A DNA stretch of 22,912 nt from Alphaproteobacteria bacterium (GCA_014239005.1 JABAAA010000003.1:1-22912), one strand, 5' to 3'. Counted from the first letter of the stretch, positions 6,624-15,329 are shown. The notes: generated by a model not told the origin, from the sequence alone. A program made the numbers and translations.

Positions 6624-8555
6624 TCAAGGAGTCAGTCCCGATGCGACGAACGCTGCGAAAGCCTCCTCGTCGAGACGCAGCTTCGCGCGGTCCTGTAACG
6701 CCTGACGATAGCTGGACATAGGCAAGGCGGTTTCGCGAGCCAGCATGGCTGCAAACTCCTTGATCTCTTGATCGGAGAAAGAATTGACGGCAGGGCGACG
6801 CACATCGTTGACCCTCACGACAGCATCCCCCCCCTCGCCACGCGCGACCAGCACATCGCCTTTTTGCGCCTTGAACAGAGCGTCCAAAACATCTGCGGTC
6901 CAGCCAAGTGTTTCGGCAAGTTGTGCGTTGCGTTCGAGCGTGCTGTTCGACGAAGACAGCCCCTCCCTTTGCACGAGACGTTTCCATCCTTCTCGTGTCG
7001 TTCCCTCGCGTCGGATCGCTTCGGCAAGGCTGTTTGCCCGTTTCTGCTGCTGCTCGCGCCTTGTCAAATCCCGATAGACTGCCAAGACGGCTTCGCGTGC
7101 TTGCTCCAGGTCTGCCTGTCGCGCTTCTTGTCGTTCGCTGAGTTCGAGAAAGAACGCTTCGCTGCGTCCCTCCTTGTTATCGATTTCAAAGGCTTGCGAC
7201 ACCTCTCGTTCGCTCTGGAGTTCGAAGCCGAGAGCAAGGAGGTCGCGCTCTTCCGTATCAGAGAGCCGACGCCACAGACGCGGCACCTTCGTGCCATCGG
7301 TCAAGAATGCTTTGTCATCGAGAAGGGGGGTTGTCTTTATGGTCAAGTCCAGTGTTTCTGCCACCTCTGCCAGCGAGGAGCCGGCAAACAGCATGTCTTC
7401 TGCCTGCGAGACGGCTTCGGCGTAGCGTTTTGCGGTGCGCTCTTGCAACAGCTGTGTTGTCAAGGCGGGACGCACGGCATCGAAGCTCGGCACGTTGCTC
7501 GGTTTGATGCTCTCCAAGCGCAGCACGTACCATCCCAACCCCCCTTGAACGACGACGCTCTCACCTGCCTTTGTCATGGCAAAGAGGCTTTTGGCGATCT
7601 GCGCGTCGGGCAGTTCGTCTTGCGCCTGTTCTTCGATAGACAAGGGGGAGACGGAAAATTTTGCTGCCACCTCGCGCATAGTTTTGCCGCTTTTCAACAT
7701 ACTCTCAGCGCTCTGAGCCTGTACTTCTTCGGCGAAGAAGAGTTGGAGGAACGAGCGTTTTTCAGGTTCGGCGAGCTCCTGCTTGCGCTCTTCGTAGTAG
7801 GCGCGCACGAGCGCGTCGTCGAGCGAGGTTTCGATATCAAGGGCGATTGTCGCGTAGGCGAATCGCCGATACTCGGGCAGACGAAACAACGCCTGTTCTT
7901 TTTGCATGAAGTCCTTCAAGGCTTCGTCGCCGGGATCGGGCAGGCTGCGAAGAGGAGGCAGAGGAAGGTGCAGAATTTGGATGTCGCGCTGCTCGCGCCT
8001 AGCCGCCAAGAGTTCGCGCAGGAAGGGTGTGGGCAACGAGAGCTGGAAGGAAAGGCTTTGCAACAGGCTGCTTTGGATTAAATTGGCTTGCAACTCTTGC
8101 AAATAGGCTTGCTCGCTGAATCCCGCCTGTCTTAGGAAGGCGATGAATCGCCAGCTTGCGAATCGCCCGTCTTCTCCTGCGAACGAGGGTTCTTGGGCGA
8201 TCGCCTTCTGCAAGACGGAGGGTGGCACGACCAGTTTCAAGTCTTTGGCAGCGTTTTGCAACAGGGCTTGGGCGAGCATGCGATCCAAGACGAGGTTTGG
8301 CAGCGGTCCTGCCAACAACTGCTCGTTCGTCAAGCCCTGCGCGCGATATTGGGCGGTCGCGCGCAACCAGTGTCGAGCGAAGTCCTGTCGATCGATGACA
8401 AAGCCTTCTCCTTCTGCCAGCACCTCGGCTGTTGGGGAGACCAGCCTGCGCAAGACATCGCCGATACCCCAAACGCCGAAGCTCGCGATCAGGACGCCGA
8501 ACAGGCTGTAGCGCAACCACGGTGAGGCGATCGAACGTTTGATAGATTGCAACAT
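6624..8555 (-). CDS. ppiD: PpiD-like membrane-anchored periplasmic chaperone (parvulin/SurA-type)
   Basis: A 643-residue protein with a single N-terminal membrane anchor (residues about 14-32), a SurA-like N-terminal chaperone region (about 40-240), a degenerate parvulin (PPIC) domain around 266-352 (MREVAAKFSVSP, GGLGWYVLRLE), and a long C-terminal helical region. In E. coli PpiD sits at the periplasmic exit of SecYEG and helps release nascent exported proteins; the parvulin fold there is inactive, and I cannot judge activity here. The size and order of parts fit the family. It is 35 bases after the dehydrogenase gene and 90 bases before trpE on the same strand; the ppiD-trpE pairing is common in alphaproteobacteria. 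Only a weak AAGAG-type ribosome site precedes ATG 8555. Confidence 0.88.
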   Translation of the reverse strand: MLQSIKRSIASPWLRYSLFGVLIASFGVWGIGDVLRRLVSPTAEVLAEGEGFVIDRQDFARHWLRATAQYRAQGLTNEQLLAGPLPNLVLDRMLAQALLQNAAKDLKLVVPPSVLQKAIAQEPSFAGEDGRFASWRFIAFLRQAGFSEQAYLQELQANLIQSSLLQSLSFQLSLPTPFLRELLAARREQRDIQILHLPLPPLRSLPDPGDEALKDFMQKEQALFRLPEYRRFAYATIALDIETSLDDALVRAYYEERKQELAEPEKRSFLQLFFAEEVQAQSAESMLKSGKTMREVAAKFSVSPLSIEEQAQDELPDAQIAKSLFAMTKAGESVVVQGGLGWYVLRLESIKPSNVPSFDAVRPALTTQLLQERTAKRYAEAVSQAEDMLFAGSSLAEVAETLDLTIKTTPLLDDKAFLTDGTKVPRLWRRLSDTEERDLLALGFELQSEREVSQAFEIDNKEGRSEAFFLELSERQEARQADLEQAREAVLAVYRDLTRREQQQKRANSLAEAIRREGTTREGWKRLVQREGLSSSNSTLERNAQLAETLGWTADVLDALFKAQKGDVLVARGEGGDAVVRVNDVRRPAVNSFSDQEIKEFAAMLARETALPMSSYRQALQDRAKLRLDEEAFAAFVASGLTP

Positions 8556-8590
8556 GCTCTTGTTCTTGGTTTAGTCGAGGTTTCGGGGGG

Positions 8591-9460
8591 TCAAGGTTGT
8601 TCGAAAAGTGCGATGAGGGCGGAGCTGTCGGAACGACGATGTTGCCCGTCTTTCAAGAGTTCTTCGTAGTATCCGACGACTTTTTCGACGAGCGTCAAGG
8701 GTGCGCCGTTGCGTTTTGCTTCGTCGAGACAATAGCGCAAGTCTTTGAGCATCCACTCGCTTGCGAATCCGAAGTTGAATTCTCCTTTGCACATGGTCTC
8801 GCCTCTGTTGTCCATCTGCCATGACTGCGCAGCCCCCTTTCGGATCACCTGCAAGAGACGGGTTCGGTCGAGGTTGGCGCGTTTTGCGAAGTGCAATCCT
8901 TCTGCCAAGCCTTGCAAGACGCCTGCGATGCAGATTTGGTTGACCATTTTTGTGAGCTGCCCGCTACCGCCTTCTCCCATGAGCATGCATTCGCGCGCGT
9001 AAGACTGCATGGCGGGCAGCGCGCGTTGGTATGCGCTTTCGTCTCCGCCACACATGACGGTGAGGGCTCCGTCTTGCGCGCCTTTCTCGCCACCGGAGAC
9101 GGGAGCGTCGAGAAAGGCGATTCCTTGTTTTTTGGCAGCGGCAGCGCTTTCTCTGGCGAGTTCTGCAGAGGTGGTCGTGTGGTCGACGATCAGCGCGCCT
9201 TCGTCCGCCCCGCCGAGGATTCCCTCCTCGCCGTGCAAGAGAGCCCGCACATCTTCGTCGCCGCCGAGGCAGAGGAAGATTATCTCTGCTCCTTCGCTTG
9301 CTTGTTGCGGCGAGGCGGCAACCTCGCCCTTGTGGCATTCGCTCCAGCGCGTCGCTTTTTCAGCGCTGCGGTTGTAGACCTTCACTTGATGTTCGGCGCT
9401 TGCCAAGTGTCCTGCCATCGGAAAACCCATGGCACCCAGTCCCAAAAAGCTCACGCGCAT
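8591..9460 (-). CDS. Beta-hydroxyacid dehydrogenase family NAD(P)-dependent oxidoreductase (3-hydroxyisobutyrate dehydrogenase-like)
   Basis: The 289-residue protein has the full family signature set: dinucleotide-binding GLGAMGFPMAGHL (residues 7-19), substrate-binding DAPVSGGEKGAQDG (118-131) and GSGQLTKMVNQ with the predicted catalytic Lys171. The end of the second strand reads VYNRS, an Arg context that favours NADP(H) over NAD(H). Related enzymes act on 3-hydroxyisobutyrate, tartronate semialdehyde, glyoxylate or succinic semialdehyde; the sequence alone does not decide, so no gene symbol is given. It lies 25 bases after the phosphatase gene and 35 bases before ppiD on the same strand. 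No strong Shine-Dalgarno site precedes ATG 9460. Confidence 0.88.
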   Translation of the reverse strand: MRVSFLGLGAMGFPMAGHLASAEHQVKVYNRSAEKATRWSECHKGEVAASPQQASEGAEIIFLCLGGDEDVRALLHGEEGILGGADEGALIVDHTTTSAELARESAAAAKKQGIAFLDAPVSGGEKGAQDGALTVMCGGDESAYQRALPAMQSYARECMLMGEGGSGQLTKMVNQICIAGVLQGLAEGLHFAKRANLDRTRLLQVIRKGAAQSWQMDNRGETMCKGEFNFGFASEWMLKDLRYCLDEAKRNGAPLTLVEKVVGYYEELLKDGQHRRSDSSALIALFEQP

Positions 9461-9485
9461 GCTCGTCTCGTTTGTTCGGGGTTGT

Positions 9486-10439
9486 TCACGACTTTCCCTT
9501 TGTACGCCCTTTCAGCATGTTTTGCAACGCCTCCCAATCGACGCCTCGTGTCGTTGCGAGCAACGCGGCGGAGCGCACGAAGGGGGAGGGGGGGCGACCT
9601 GTTGCTGTTTCGGCGAGATGTCCTCCTGTGCTTTCGAGCAGGAATCCTCCTGCAGCGTGGTCCCATGGCCAGAGGCTGTTGTAGTAGGAGAAGGCGGTGC
9701 GTCCGCGCGCCAAATCGACAAAGTCCTGTCCGGCGCAGCGTACGGAGGGGAGGCGTTCGATGCGTCGTTCGTCGTAGGGTAGGGGATGTTCTGTCCAAGA
9801 AATACGACCTGCGATGCGTTCGCAGACGGTGTCGCGTGGCGGGGCGGAAGAAGAGGGGGAGGATGGCGAGAGGGGTGGGACGGGGACGGGCAAGGGGGAT
9901 TCTAGCGGTGTATCGTCGACGAAGACGTTGCTTTCGTTACTTTCATCTTCTTCGTTTGCGTCTTCTCCGTTTGCGTCTTTTTTTCTTGCGTGCAGGATGC
10001 ATTGTTCGCTGTGTGCGTAGATCCAGCTTGCGCACACGCGTTGGTGGCGGACGAGTGCGATCATGGAGCAGAAGATGTTGGAGCCTTTGACGAAGTTTCG
10101 CGTTCCGTCGAGCGGATCGACGAGCCATACGGGCAGATTGTTGCGAGTGAGCAAGAGTTCTTGCAGGCGTTTTTTATCGTTGGCGATTTTTTCTTCGCCG
10201 ATGGTGATGGAGTTGGGGAGGATGTTGTGCAATCCTTGTTCGAGGAATCGTTCTGCTTCGAAGTCGGCTTCGGTGACGAGCGAGTCTGTGCCTTTGCGAT
10301 GGATGTGGTGTTGTTCGAGATTACGGAAGCGCGGGAGCAGCACTTCGTTGATGCAAGCGCGTAGTAGGGTGGAGACGCTGAGGCGGCTAGGAATCTCGAA
10401 TGCTGTTGTTTCGATCTTTTTTTGGGAGCTTTGTTCCAT
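9486..10439 (-). CDS. Inositol monophosphatase family phosphatase with low-complexity insertion
   Basis: A lithium-sensitive-type, magnesium-dependent phosphomonoesterase. Metal ligands are visible in TIGEEK (E82/E83), WLVDPLDGTRNF (D108, D111) and PWDHAAG (D260). Substrates in this family include inositol-1-phosphate, histidinol phosphate and adenosine 3',5'-bisphosphate; the exact one is not resolved. At 317 residues it exceeds the usual 260-270. The excess sits around residues 153-202: an acidic ANGEDANEEDESNESN stretch and a P/S-rich segment, between the strand after the second metal motif and the C-terminal half. It is probably a surface loop, because the motifs on both sides are intact. 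First gene of the minus-strand group; divergent from secG across 141 bases. No Shine-Dalgarno site is evident. Confidence 0.85.
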   Translation of the reverse strand: MEQSSQKKIETTAFEIPSRLSVSTLLRACINEVLLPRFRNLEQHHIHRKGTDSLVTEADFEAERFLEQGLHNILPNSITIGEEKIANDKKRLQELLLTRNNLPVWLVDPLDGTRNFVKGSNIFCSMIALVRHQRVCASWIYAHSEQCILHARKKDANGEDANEEDESNESNVFVDDTPLESPLPVPVPPLSPSSPSSSAPPRDTVCERIAGRISWTEHPLPYDERRIERLPSVRCAGQDFVDLARGRTAFSYYNSLWPWDHAAGGFLLESTGGHLAETATGRPPSPFVRSAALLATTRGVDWEALQNMLKGRTKGKS

Positions 10440-10580
10440 TCACAAGGCATAGCACAAGGGAGCCGCTCGCCCTGTTGAAAAATCTTCTTGCAGGCAAGCA
10501 AAAACATGCTACAGAGTTCTCTTCTTGCGCTCGCGCAAACGATTCTGTCGCCTGTTTTTGGGAAGTCTGTAAAACCAACC
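10440..10580. other. Divergent spacer between phosphatase gene and secG
   Basis: This 141-base region must hold the promoters of both the minus-strand group and secG. I could not find a convincing -35/-10 pair. An upstream in-frame ATG at 10506 could lengthen SecG but encodes nothing family-like. Confidence 0.4.
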
Positions 10581-10918
10581 ATGAAAACCTTTCTGCTCAC
10601 CGTCGATCTGCTGCTCGCCTGCGCGATCGTCCTCGTCGTGCTGATTCAACGCGGCGACAGCGGCGGTGCCTTGGGAATCGGCGGCGGCGGAGGCGGGTTG
10701 TTCAGCGCACGCGGCAAGGCAAACTTTTTGACACGCACGACAGCCATCCTGGCCGCTTTGTTTTTCGCGACCAGTCTCTCGCTCGCCTACCTCTCGAAGC
10801 AAGATCGCCCCTCCTCGATCATCGAAGGCATCGAGCGGGAAGCCAAAGACGGAACACAGAACGACAGCGCAGAACCCAGCGCGGAACCTCCGCAGGACGA
10901 TGTTCCCCTCGCGCAATA
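10581..10918 (+). CDS. secG: Preprotein translocase subunit SecG
   Basis: The small auxiliary subunit of SecYEG. Two hydrophobic segments are visible (LLTVDLLLACAIVLVVLIQ and TTAILAALFFATSLSLAYL), separated by the typical glycine-rich cytoplasmic loop (GDSGGALGIGGGGGGLF) and FLTRTTAI. A hydrophilic acidic tail follows the second segment, as in many alphaproteobacteria. The start ATG 10581 gives MKTFLLTVDL, matching the family; no good Shine-Dalgarno site precedes it. The common alphaproteobacterial arrangement secG followed by pyrG is kept. tpiA, often upstream, is missing here. The stop codon ends at 10918/10919. Confidence 0.93.
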
Positions 10919-10939
10919 GAAAGTGTCGCCGTCTCTCAA

Positions 10940-10999
10940 GGACAAGGCTCAGGACAAGGATCAGGACAAGACTCGGCGATAAGGCTCATGATAAGGATA
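10940..10999 (+). repeat. 12-bp tandem repeat in the secG-pyrG spacer
   Basis: Five 12-base units starting GGACAAGGCTCA, GGACAAGGATCA and GGACAAGACTCG, then two more diverged copies, fill half of the spacer. The exact string GGACAAGGCTCA also occurs inside the coding repeat of rpsI (4165-4176). Confidence 0.85.
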
Positions 11000-11038
11000 G
11001 CCTACCGAGGACGATCTTGAGAGGATGAGCCGACAAGG

Positions 11039-12709
11039 ATGGACGAAACACCGTCGACGAACTTTGTTTTCATCACGGGAGGCGTTGTCTCTTCGTTAGG
11101 CAAAGGGGTCTCTACCGCTGCGATTGCATCCCTGCTTCAAGCACACGGCTACAAGGTCCGCACGCGCAAGCTCGATCCCTATCTGAACATCGACCCCGGC
11201 ACGATGAGCCCCTACGAGCACGGCGAAGTGTTCGTGACGGAAGACGGTGCCGAGACCGATCTCGACTTAGGTCACTACGAGCGTTTTACGGATGTGATGT
11301 CGACCAAGAACGACAACATCACGACAGGACAGATTTATCAAAATTTGCTGGATGAAGAGCGCAAAGGAACAGGCAAGCTGCTGGGACGCACGATGCAGGT
11401 CGTGCCGCATGTGACGGACGCGATCAAAGAGTTCGTCATGGCGGGCTTGACGGACGAAGACTTCGTGTTGTGCGAAATCGGCGGCACGGTGGGCGACATC
11501 GAGAGCCTCCCTTTTCTGGAGGCGATCCGCCAAATCGGCAACGATTTGGGACGTACGCGCGTCTTCTACATTCACATGACGCTTCTGCCCTACTTACGCG
11601 CCGCGGGCGAGCTGAAAACGAAGCCGACGCAGCATTCGGTGAAAGGGCTCTTGTCGGTGGGGATTCAGCCCGACATGCTGATCTGCCGCGCCGAGCATGC
11701 GATCGAGGATAGGGCGCGCTTGAAGATTTCACGCTTTTGCAACGTTGATGCGGCATCGGTGGTCTCCGCTCCAGACTTGGAGTCGATCTACGAGATTCCT
11801 GTCTGTTACACGAAAGCGCGCGTCGACCGTCTGCTGCTGCACCACTTCGGTAAAAAGCTGCAAACGAAATCTCCCGACGCACGCTGGCAGAAAATTTTGA
11901 GGGCTTGTCGCAAGAAAACGCATCAAGCGACGATCGCCATCGTCGGCAAGTACACCGAGCATGGTGATTCCTACAAGTCGCTGGTCGAAGCCCTGCAGCA
12001 CGGCGGTCTAGCCAGCAGCACGGCTGTCGATATCGCGTGGATCGAGGCGGAAGAGCTGGAGCAAAAAAAGTTTCCTGCCAACCTGCTAGAACAGGCGTGC
12101 GGCATCCTCATCCCCGGGGGGTTCGGCGTTCGAGGCAGCCGAGGCAAGATCGAAACGATCGCCTTTGCGCGCAAGCACAAGATCCCCTTCTTCGGCATCT
12201 GCTTCGGCATGCAGATGGCGGTGATCGAGTATGCACGCCATGTGCTGGGGATTGCGCATGCCGACTCGGTGGAGTTTCAAAATGGAGAAGAGAAGAAGTT
12301 CGAACCCGTCGTCTGCCTGCTCGAAGAATGGAACCAAGAAGAGCGCACGGAACGTCGTTCGGCGAACGGCAACTTGGGTGGCAGCATGCGCCTAGGCGCC
12401 TATCCTTGTGCGATCCGAAAGAACACGCTGGCTTATCGCATCTACAAAGAGGAGCGCGTATCAGAACGCCATCGGCATCGCTTCGAGATCAACAGCGCCT
12501 TCTGCGCCCGTCTTGAACAGCACGGGATGGTGTTTTCCGGCATGTCCCCCGACGGCAAGCTGCCTGAAATCATGGAGATGTCGCAAGACTTGCATCCGTG
12601 GTTTTTGGGCGTGCAATTTCATCCCGAGCTGAAATCGCGTCCCTTCGCTCCCCATCCCGTCTTCCGCCACTTCGTCAAGGCAGCAAGCAGGCATGGAAAA
12701 CTCGTCTAG
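11039..12709 (+). CDS. pyrG: CTP synthase
   Basis: Makes CTP from UTP with ATP and glutamine. The N-terminal synthetase domain shows FITGGVVSSLGKGVSTAAIA, RKLDPYLNIDPGTMSP and CEIGGTVGDIES. The C-terminal class I glutaminase has GGFGVRG, GICFGMQ with nucleophile Cys388, and QFHPELKSRP with His528 and Glu530. Length 556 is normal (about 540-550). The start ATG 11039 is the first in-frame ATG before the conserved strand; the best purine-rich site (GAGG at 11021-11024) is rather far upstream. Its 3' end overlaps guaA by 17 bases, implying coupled translation. Confidence 0.97.
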   Translation: MDETPSTNFVFITGGVVSSLGKGVSTAAIASLLQAHGYKVRTRKLDPYLNIDPGTMSPYEHGEVFVTEDGAETDLDLGHYERFTDVMSTKNDNITTGQIYQNLLDEERKGTGKLLGRTMQVVPHVTDAIKEFVMAGLTDEDFVLCEIGGTVGDIESLPFLEAIRQIGNDLGRTRVFYIHMTLLPYLRAAGELKTKPTQHSVKGLLSVGIQPDMLICRAEHAIEDRARLKISRFCNVDAASVVSAPDLESIYEIPVCYTKARVDRLLLHHFGKKLQTKSPDARWQKILRACRKKTHQATIAIVGKYTEHGDSYKSLVEALQHGGLASSTAVDIAWIEAEELEQKKFPANLLEQACGILIPGGFGVRGSRGKIETIAFARKHKIPFFGICFGMQMAVIEYARHVLGIAHADSVEFQNGEEKKFEPVVCLLEEWNQEERTERRSANGNLGGSMRLGAYPCAIRKNTLAYRIYKEERVSERHRHRFEINSAFCARLEQHGMVFSGMSPDGKLPEIMEMSQDLHPWFLGVQFHPELKSRPFAPHPVFRHFVKAASRHGKLV

Positions 12710-14381
12710 CGACAAGGCACAGGCGGCACAGGCATCGTCGCTGCAAGAATTGCCAAAAAGCTTTCAAGAACAGAACCGCATCGCCATTATCGACTTCGGC
12801 AGCCAAGTCACCCAGCTGATCGCACGACGTTTTCGTCAGGCGGGCGTCTACAGCCACATTTTTTCCTACGGCTCCGATATAGTGGCACGCATCGAAGCTT
12901 TTGCTCCTCGGGGCATCGTGCTTTCGGGAGGACCGGACAGCCTGCTCGAAGAACCGACCGAGGTGGACAGCAAGTTGTTCGCGCTCGAAAAACCCCTGCT
13001 CGGCATCTGCTACGGAGAGCAGATCCTCTGCCACGAACTCGGCGGAAGGCTGGAGCGCGCCCAAGACAGCGAATACGGACCAGCCCAGCTCGAGATCGTC
13101 GAACACTGCCTCCTTTTCGAGCAAGAAGAGCAAGAAGAGCAAGACGATTCATTGGTCGAAAAGGAATCACGGGCAATTTGGCAGGCAGGCAGGAGCGTGC
13201 CTGTGTGGATGAGCCACACCGACAAGATTGCAAGCCTTCCGCAAGGCTTTCGTGTGATCGCACGCACGGCGAAGGCTCCCTACGCGTTCATCGCCGACGA
13301 GCAGAGACGTTTCTACGGACTGCAATTCCATCCTGAAGTTTCGCACACGCAAGCAGGAGACAGGCTGCTTGCCAACTTTGCGCGCAAGGTTTGCCGTTGT
13401 GTAGGCACATGGCAAGCGTCGGAATTGATTGCCCATGCGGAGGAGAGTATTCGCTTGCAAGTAGGGGAGGGGAGGGTGCTGTGCGCCATTTCGGGAGGCG
13501 TTGATTCGATGGTGGCTGCCCTGTTGATTCAGCGGGCGATCGGCGAGCGATTGCATGCCGTTTTTGTCGACAACGGGTTGTTGCGCGATGGCGAGGCGCA
13601 CGAGGTGGAAGAAGCCTTGCGACCCTACTTCGGTGACAATCTATTGTGCGTCGACGAAAGCGAGCGTTTTTTGCAGGCGCTTCAGGGGATCACCGATCCT
13701 GAAACGAAGCGCAAGAGGATCGGCAAACTCTTCGTGCAGTGCTTTGAGAAGATCGCGCAACATCTTGAAAGCACTCACGGAAAGATAGAATTTTTAGGTC
13801 AAGGAACGCTCTATCCCGATGTGATCGAATCCTTGCCTGCGCGCTCTGCCTCGAAGTCGCGGACGATCAAATCGCACCACAATGTCGGCGGTCTGCCTGA
13901 GCGCATGAATTTGCGTCTTGTCGAGCCGTTGCGTTTGTTGTTCAAGGACGAGGTGCGCGAGACAGGGAGGAAGCTCGGTGTCGCCGAGCATTTTCTTGCG
14001 AGGCATCCATTTCCCGGACCTGGGCTTGCCGTGCGATTGCCCGGCGAGGTGACGAAGGAACGTTGCGATCTTTTACGGCAGATCGATCGTGTCTTTCTGC
14101 GTTTTTTGCGCCGCGAGGGGTTGTATGACGAGATTTGGCAGGCTTTTGCCGTGTTGTTGCCTGTTGCCAGCGTCGGGGTGATGGGGGATGCGCGCAATGT
14201 TGGAGCTTGTTGTGTGTTGCGTGCGGTGGTGTCGGAGGACGGCATGACGGCGCGTCCTTACGGATTTTCTGCGGATGTGCTGGCGCGGGTGGCGGCGGAG
14301 ATTGTCAACGAGGTTAGCGGGGTGAATCGTGTGCTGTATGAATGTACGGGCAAGCCGCCGGCGACGATCGAGTGGGAGTGA
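12693..14381 (+). CDS. guaA: GMP synthase (glutamine-hydrolysing)
   Basis: Converts XMP to GMP with ATP and glutamine. The glutaminase domain has GICYGEQ (Cys106; usual GICYGMQ) and QFHPEVSHT (His213, Glu215). The ATP-pyrophosphatase domain has the PP-loop SGGVDS (267-272), FVDNGLLR, GQGTLYPDVIES, KSHHNVGGLPE and the family C-terminus PATIEWE. The length of 562 exceeds the usual 510-525. The surplus is an N-terminal leader of about 27 residues rich in S, Q and A, and an acidic insert from E143 (EQEEQEEQDD onward) before VPVWMSHTDK. ATG 12693 overlaps the end of pyrG. The pyrG-guaA arrangement couples the amidotransferase steps of pyrimidine and purine nucleotide synthesis. Confidence 0.97.
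   Translation: MENSSSDKAQAAQASSLQELPKSFQEQNRIAIIDFGSQVTQLIARRFRQAGVYSHIFSYGSDIVARIEAFAPRGIVLSGGPDSLLEEPTEVDSKLFALEKPLLGICYGEQILCHELGGRLERAQDSEYGPAQLEIVEHCLLFEQEEQEEQDDSLVEKESRAIWQAGRSVPVWMSHTDKIASLPQGFRVIARTAKAPYAFIADEQRRFYGLQFHPEVSHTQAGDRLLANFARKVCRCVGTWQASELIAHAEESIRLQVGEGRVLCAISGGVDSMVAALLIQRAIGERLHAVFVDNGLLRDGEAHEVEEALRPYFGDNLLCVDESERFLQALQGITDPETKRKRIGKLFVQCFEKIAQHLESTHGKIEFLGQGTLYPDVIESLPARSASKSRTIKSHHNVGGLPERMNLRLVEPLRLLFKDEVRETGRKLGVAEHFLARHPFPGPGLAVRLPGEVTKERCDLLRQIDRVFLRFLRREGLYDEIWQAFAVLLPVASVGVMGDARNVGACCVLRAVVSEDGMTARPYGFSADVLARVAAEIVNEVSGVNRVLYECTGKPPATIEWE
13119..13148 (+). repeat. 9-bp tandem repeat in guaA
   Basis: CAAGAAGAG repeats twice plus flanking partial copies and encodes EQEEQEEQ. 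It lies in the glutaminase domain just before the VPVWMSH strand, in a position that usually holds a short loop. Confidence 0.8.
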
Positions 14382-14452
14382 CGACGAGAGCACAAGCAGC
14401 GCAACCGACGCCCTATTCATTCGCCTTCATTCGCCACCACACACAAGCCCGT

Positions 14453-15016
14453 CTAGAAGCTCGATCCCGGTTCTTTCAAGAACGCCTCCTCCTCCGCGGT
14501 TGAAACTCTCCCCAACACGGCATTGCGATGAGGATACCGCCCAAAACGCTCGACAATCGTCCGATGCCGATGCTCAAAATCTAATGTCATGACAAACTCC
14601 TTCCCCTCCTTCGCCAAGGACTCAAACAAAGGAAGCGCCATATCGTGAACCACAAGCGACTCGCTATGCATGTAAGGCATATAGACAAACATGCGCTGCC
14701 CAGGCGGCAACGCCTCGTCCGCCTTCGCTGCTACCGCTTCCTGAGCCAAACACAAGGCCATGCCGTCTTGCTCAAAGGCTGTAGCGCTCCCCCGATGAAT
14801 GTTGCGCGAAAACTGATCCAACACGACGATCTCCGCCAACCGCCCCGCGGCGGTCGCTCGCCAAGAAAACAACTCGCCCTTCGACGCTTGCGCTTGCACC
14901 CCGCCGAAACGTTTTTTGATCAACGCGTCGCGCGCATCGTTCGCCTCGAAACGCTGCTTTCCCTGAAGCTCGTCAAACCAAAAGGTCAATACTTCCGAAT
15001 GTTCTGTATGTTTCAC
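14453..15016 (-). CDS. DUF924 family protein (TPR-like fold)
   Basis: A 187-residue protein matching DUF924: it starts VLTFWFDELQ, then DALIKKRFGG, VLDQFSRNIHRG, MFVYMPYMHSES, and a C-terminal FGRYPHRNAVLGR with TAEEEAFL. The family adopts a TPR-like alpha solenoid and has no firmly assigned biochemical role. The start is GTG 15016, supported by GAGGG 7 bases upstream; no ATG lies near. Its 3' end converges on guaA across 71 bases, and its 5' end is divergent from the DUF6898-like gene. Confidence 0.88.
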   Translation of the reverse strand: MKHTEHSEVLTFWFDELQGKQRFEANDARDALIKKRFGGVQAQASKGELFSWRATAAGRLAEIVVLDQFSRNIHRGSATAFEQDGMALCLAQEAVAAKADEALPPGQRMFVYMPYMHSESLVVHDMALPLFESLAKEGKEFVMTLDFEHRHRTIVERFGRYPHRNAVLGRVSTAEEEAFLKEPGSSF

Positions 15017-15107
15017 GGGTTCGCCCTCTTTTTCCGTTTCGAAGTGTGTTCGCTTGCCCCCGCTCCCTTATAGCGCAATTCGCCTTTTCGCGTTAGACTC
15101 TTCTGTT
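15017..15107. other. Divergent spacer between DUF924 and DUF6898-like genes
   Basis: This 91-base pyrimidine-rich region should contain promoters in both directions. No clear -35/-10 pair is recognisable. Confidence 0.35.
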
Positions 15108-15329
15108 ATGCGCGAGGTTCTCTTCGAGTTTGTGCCGCGAGGTCGTCATGTGAAGGTGAGCGCTTTGGATCCGCAAACCTTCACGGAAGCGGTGATCGTA
15201 GGTGATGCACGACAGGATGTCGAAGTTTTGAAAGCCGTTGCGACAAGAAAGCTGTACTACCTTCTTGCCAAACAACGGTCTGCGCGTCAAGACAGCAAGA
15301 GCAAGGGCAAGGGCAAGGGCAAGGGATAG
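15108..15329 (+). CDS. DUF6898-like small conserved protein
   Basis: A 73-residue protein whose first 55 residues (starting MREVLFEFVPRGRHVKVSALDP, ending with TRKLYYLLAK) resemble a small alphaproteobacterial family of unknown function, recalled as DUF6898. A pattern of beta strands followed by a helix is likely. The C-terminus is a low-complexity K/G/S tail made of repeated AAGGGC codons. ATG 15108 is preferred: the frame is open further upstream, but only from here does the sequence look like the family. It converges on ank1, 34 bases away. Confidence 0.7.
   Translation: MREVLFEFVPRGRHVKVSALDPQTFTEAVIVGDARQDVEVLKAVATRKLYYLLAKQRSARQDSKSKGKGKGKG
15293..15326 (+). repeat. 6-bp tandem repeat at the end of the DUF6898-like gene
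   Basis: AAGGGC/AAGAGC hexamers repeat about five times and encode the terminal S-K/G-K tail. The same K-G codon pattern appears in the cobB insert. Confidence 0.8.

Noticed and set aside
6768..8081. Long plus-strand open frame of 437 codons opposite ppiD
   Set aside because: It is antisense to a clear ppiD gene, has no recognisable motif and a skewed Cys/Phe/Gln-rich composition typical of shadow frames.
8891..10090. Long plus-strand open frame opposite the dehydrogenase and phosphatase genes
   Set aside because: It spans two well-supported minus-strand genes and its translation becomes an Arg/Val/Cys-rich low-complexity string, as expected for a shadow.
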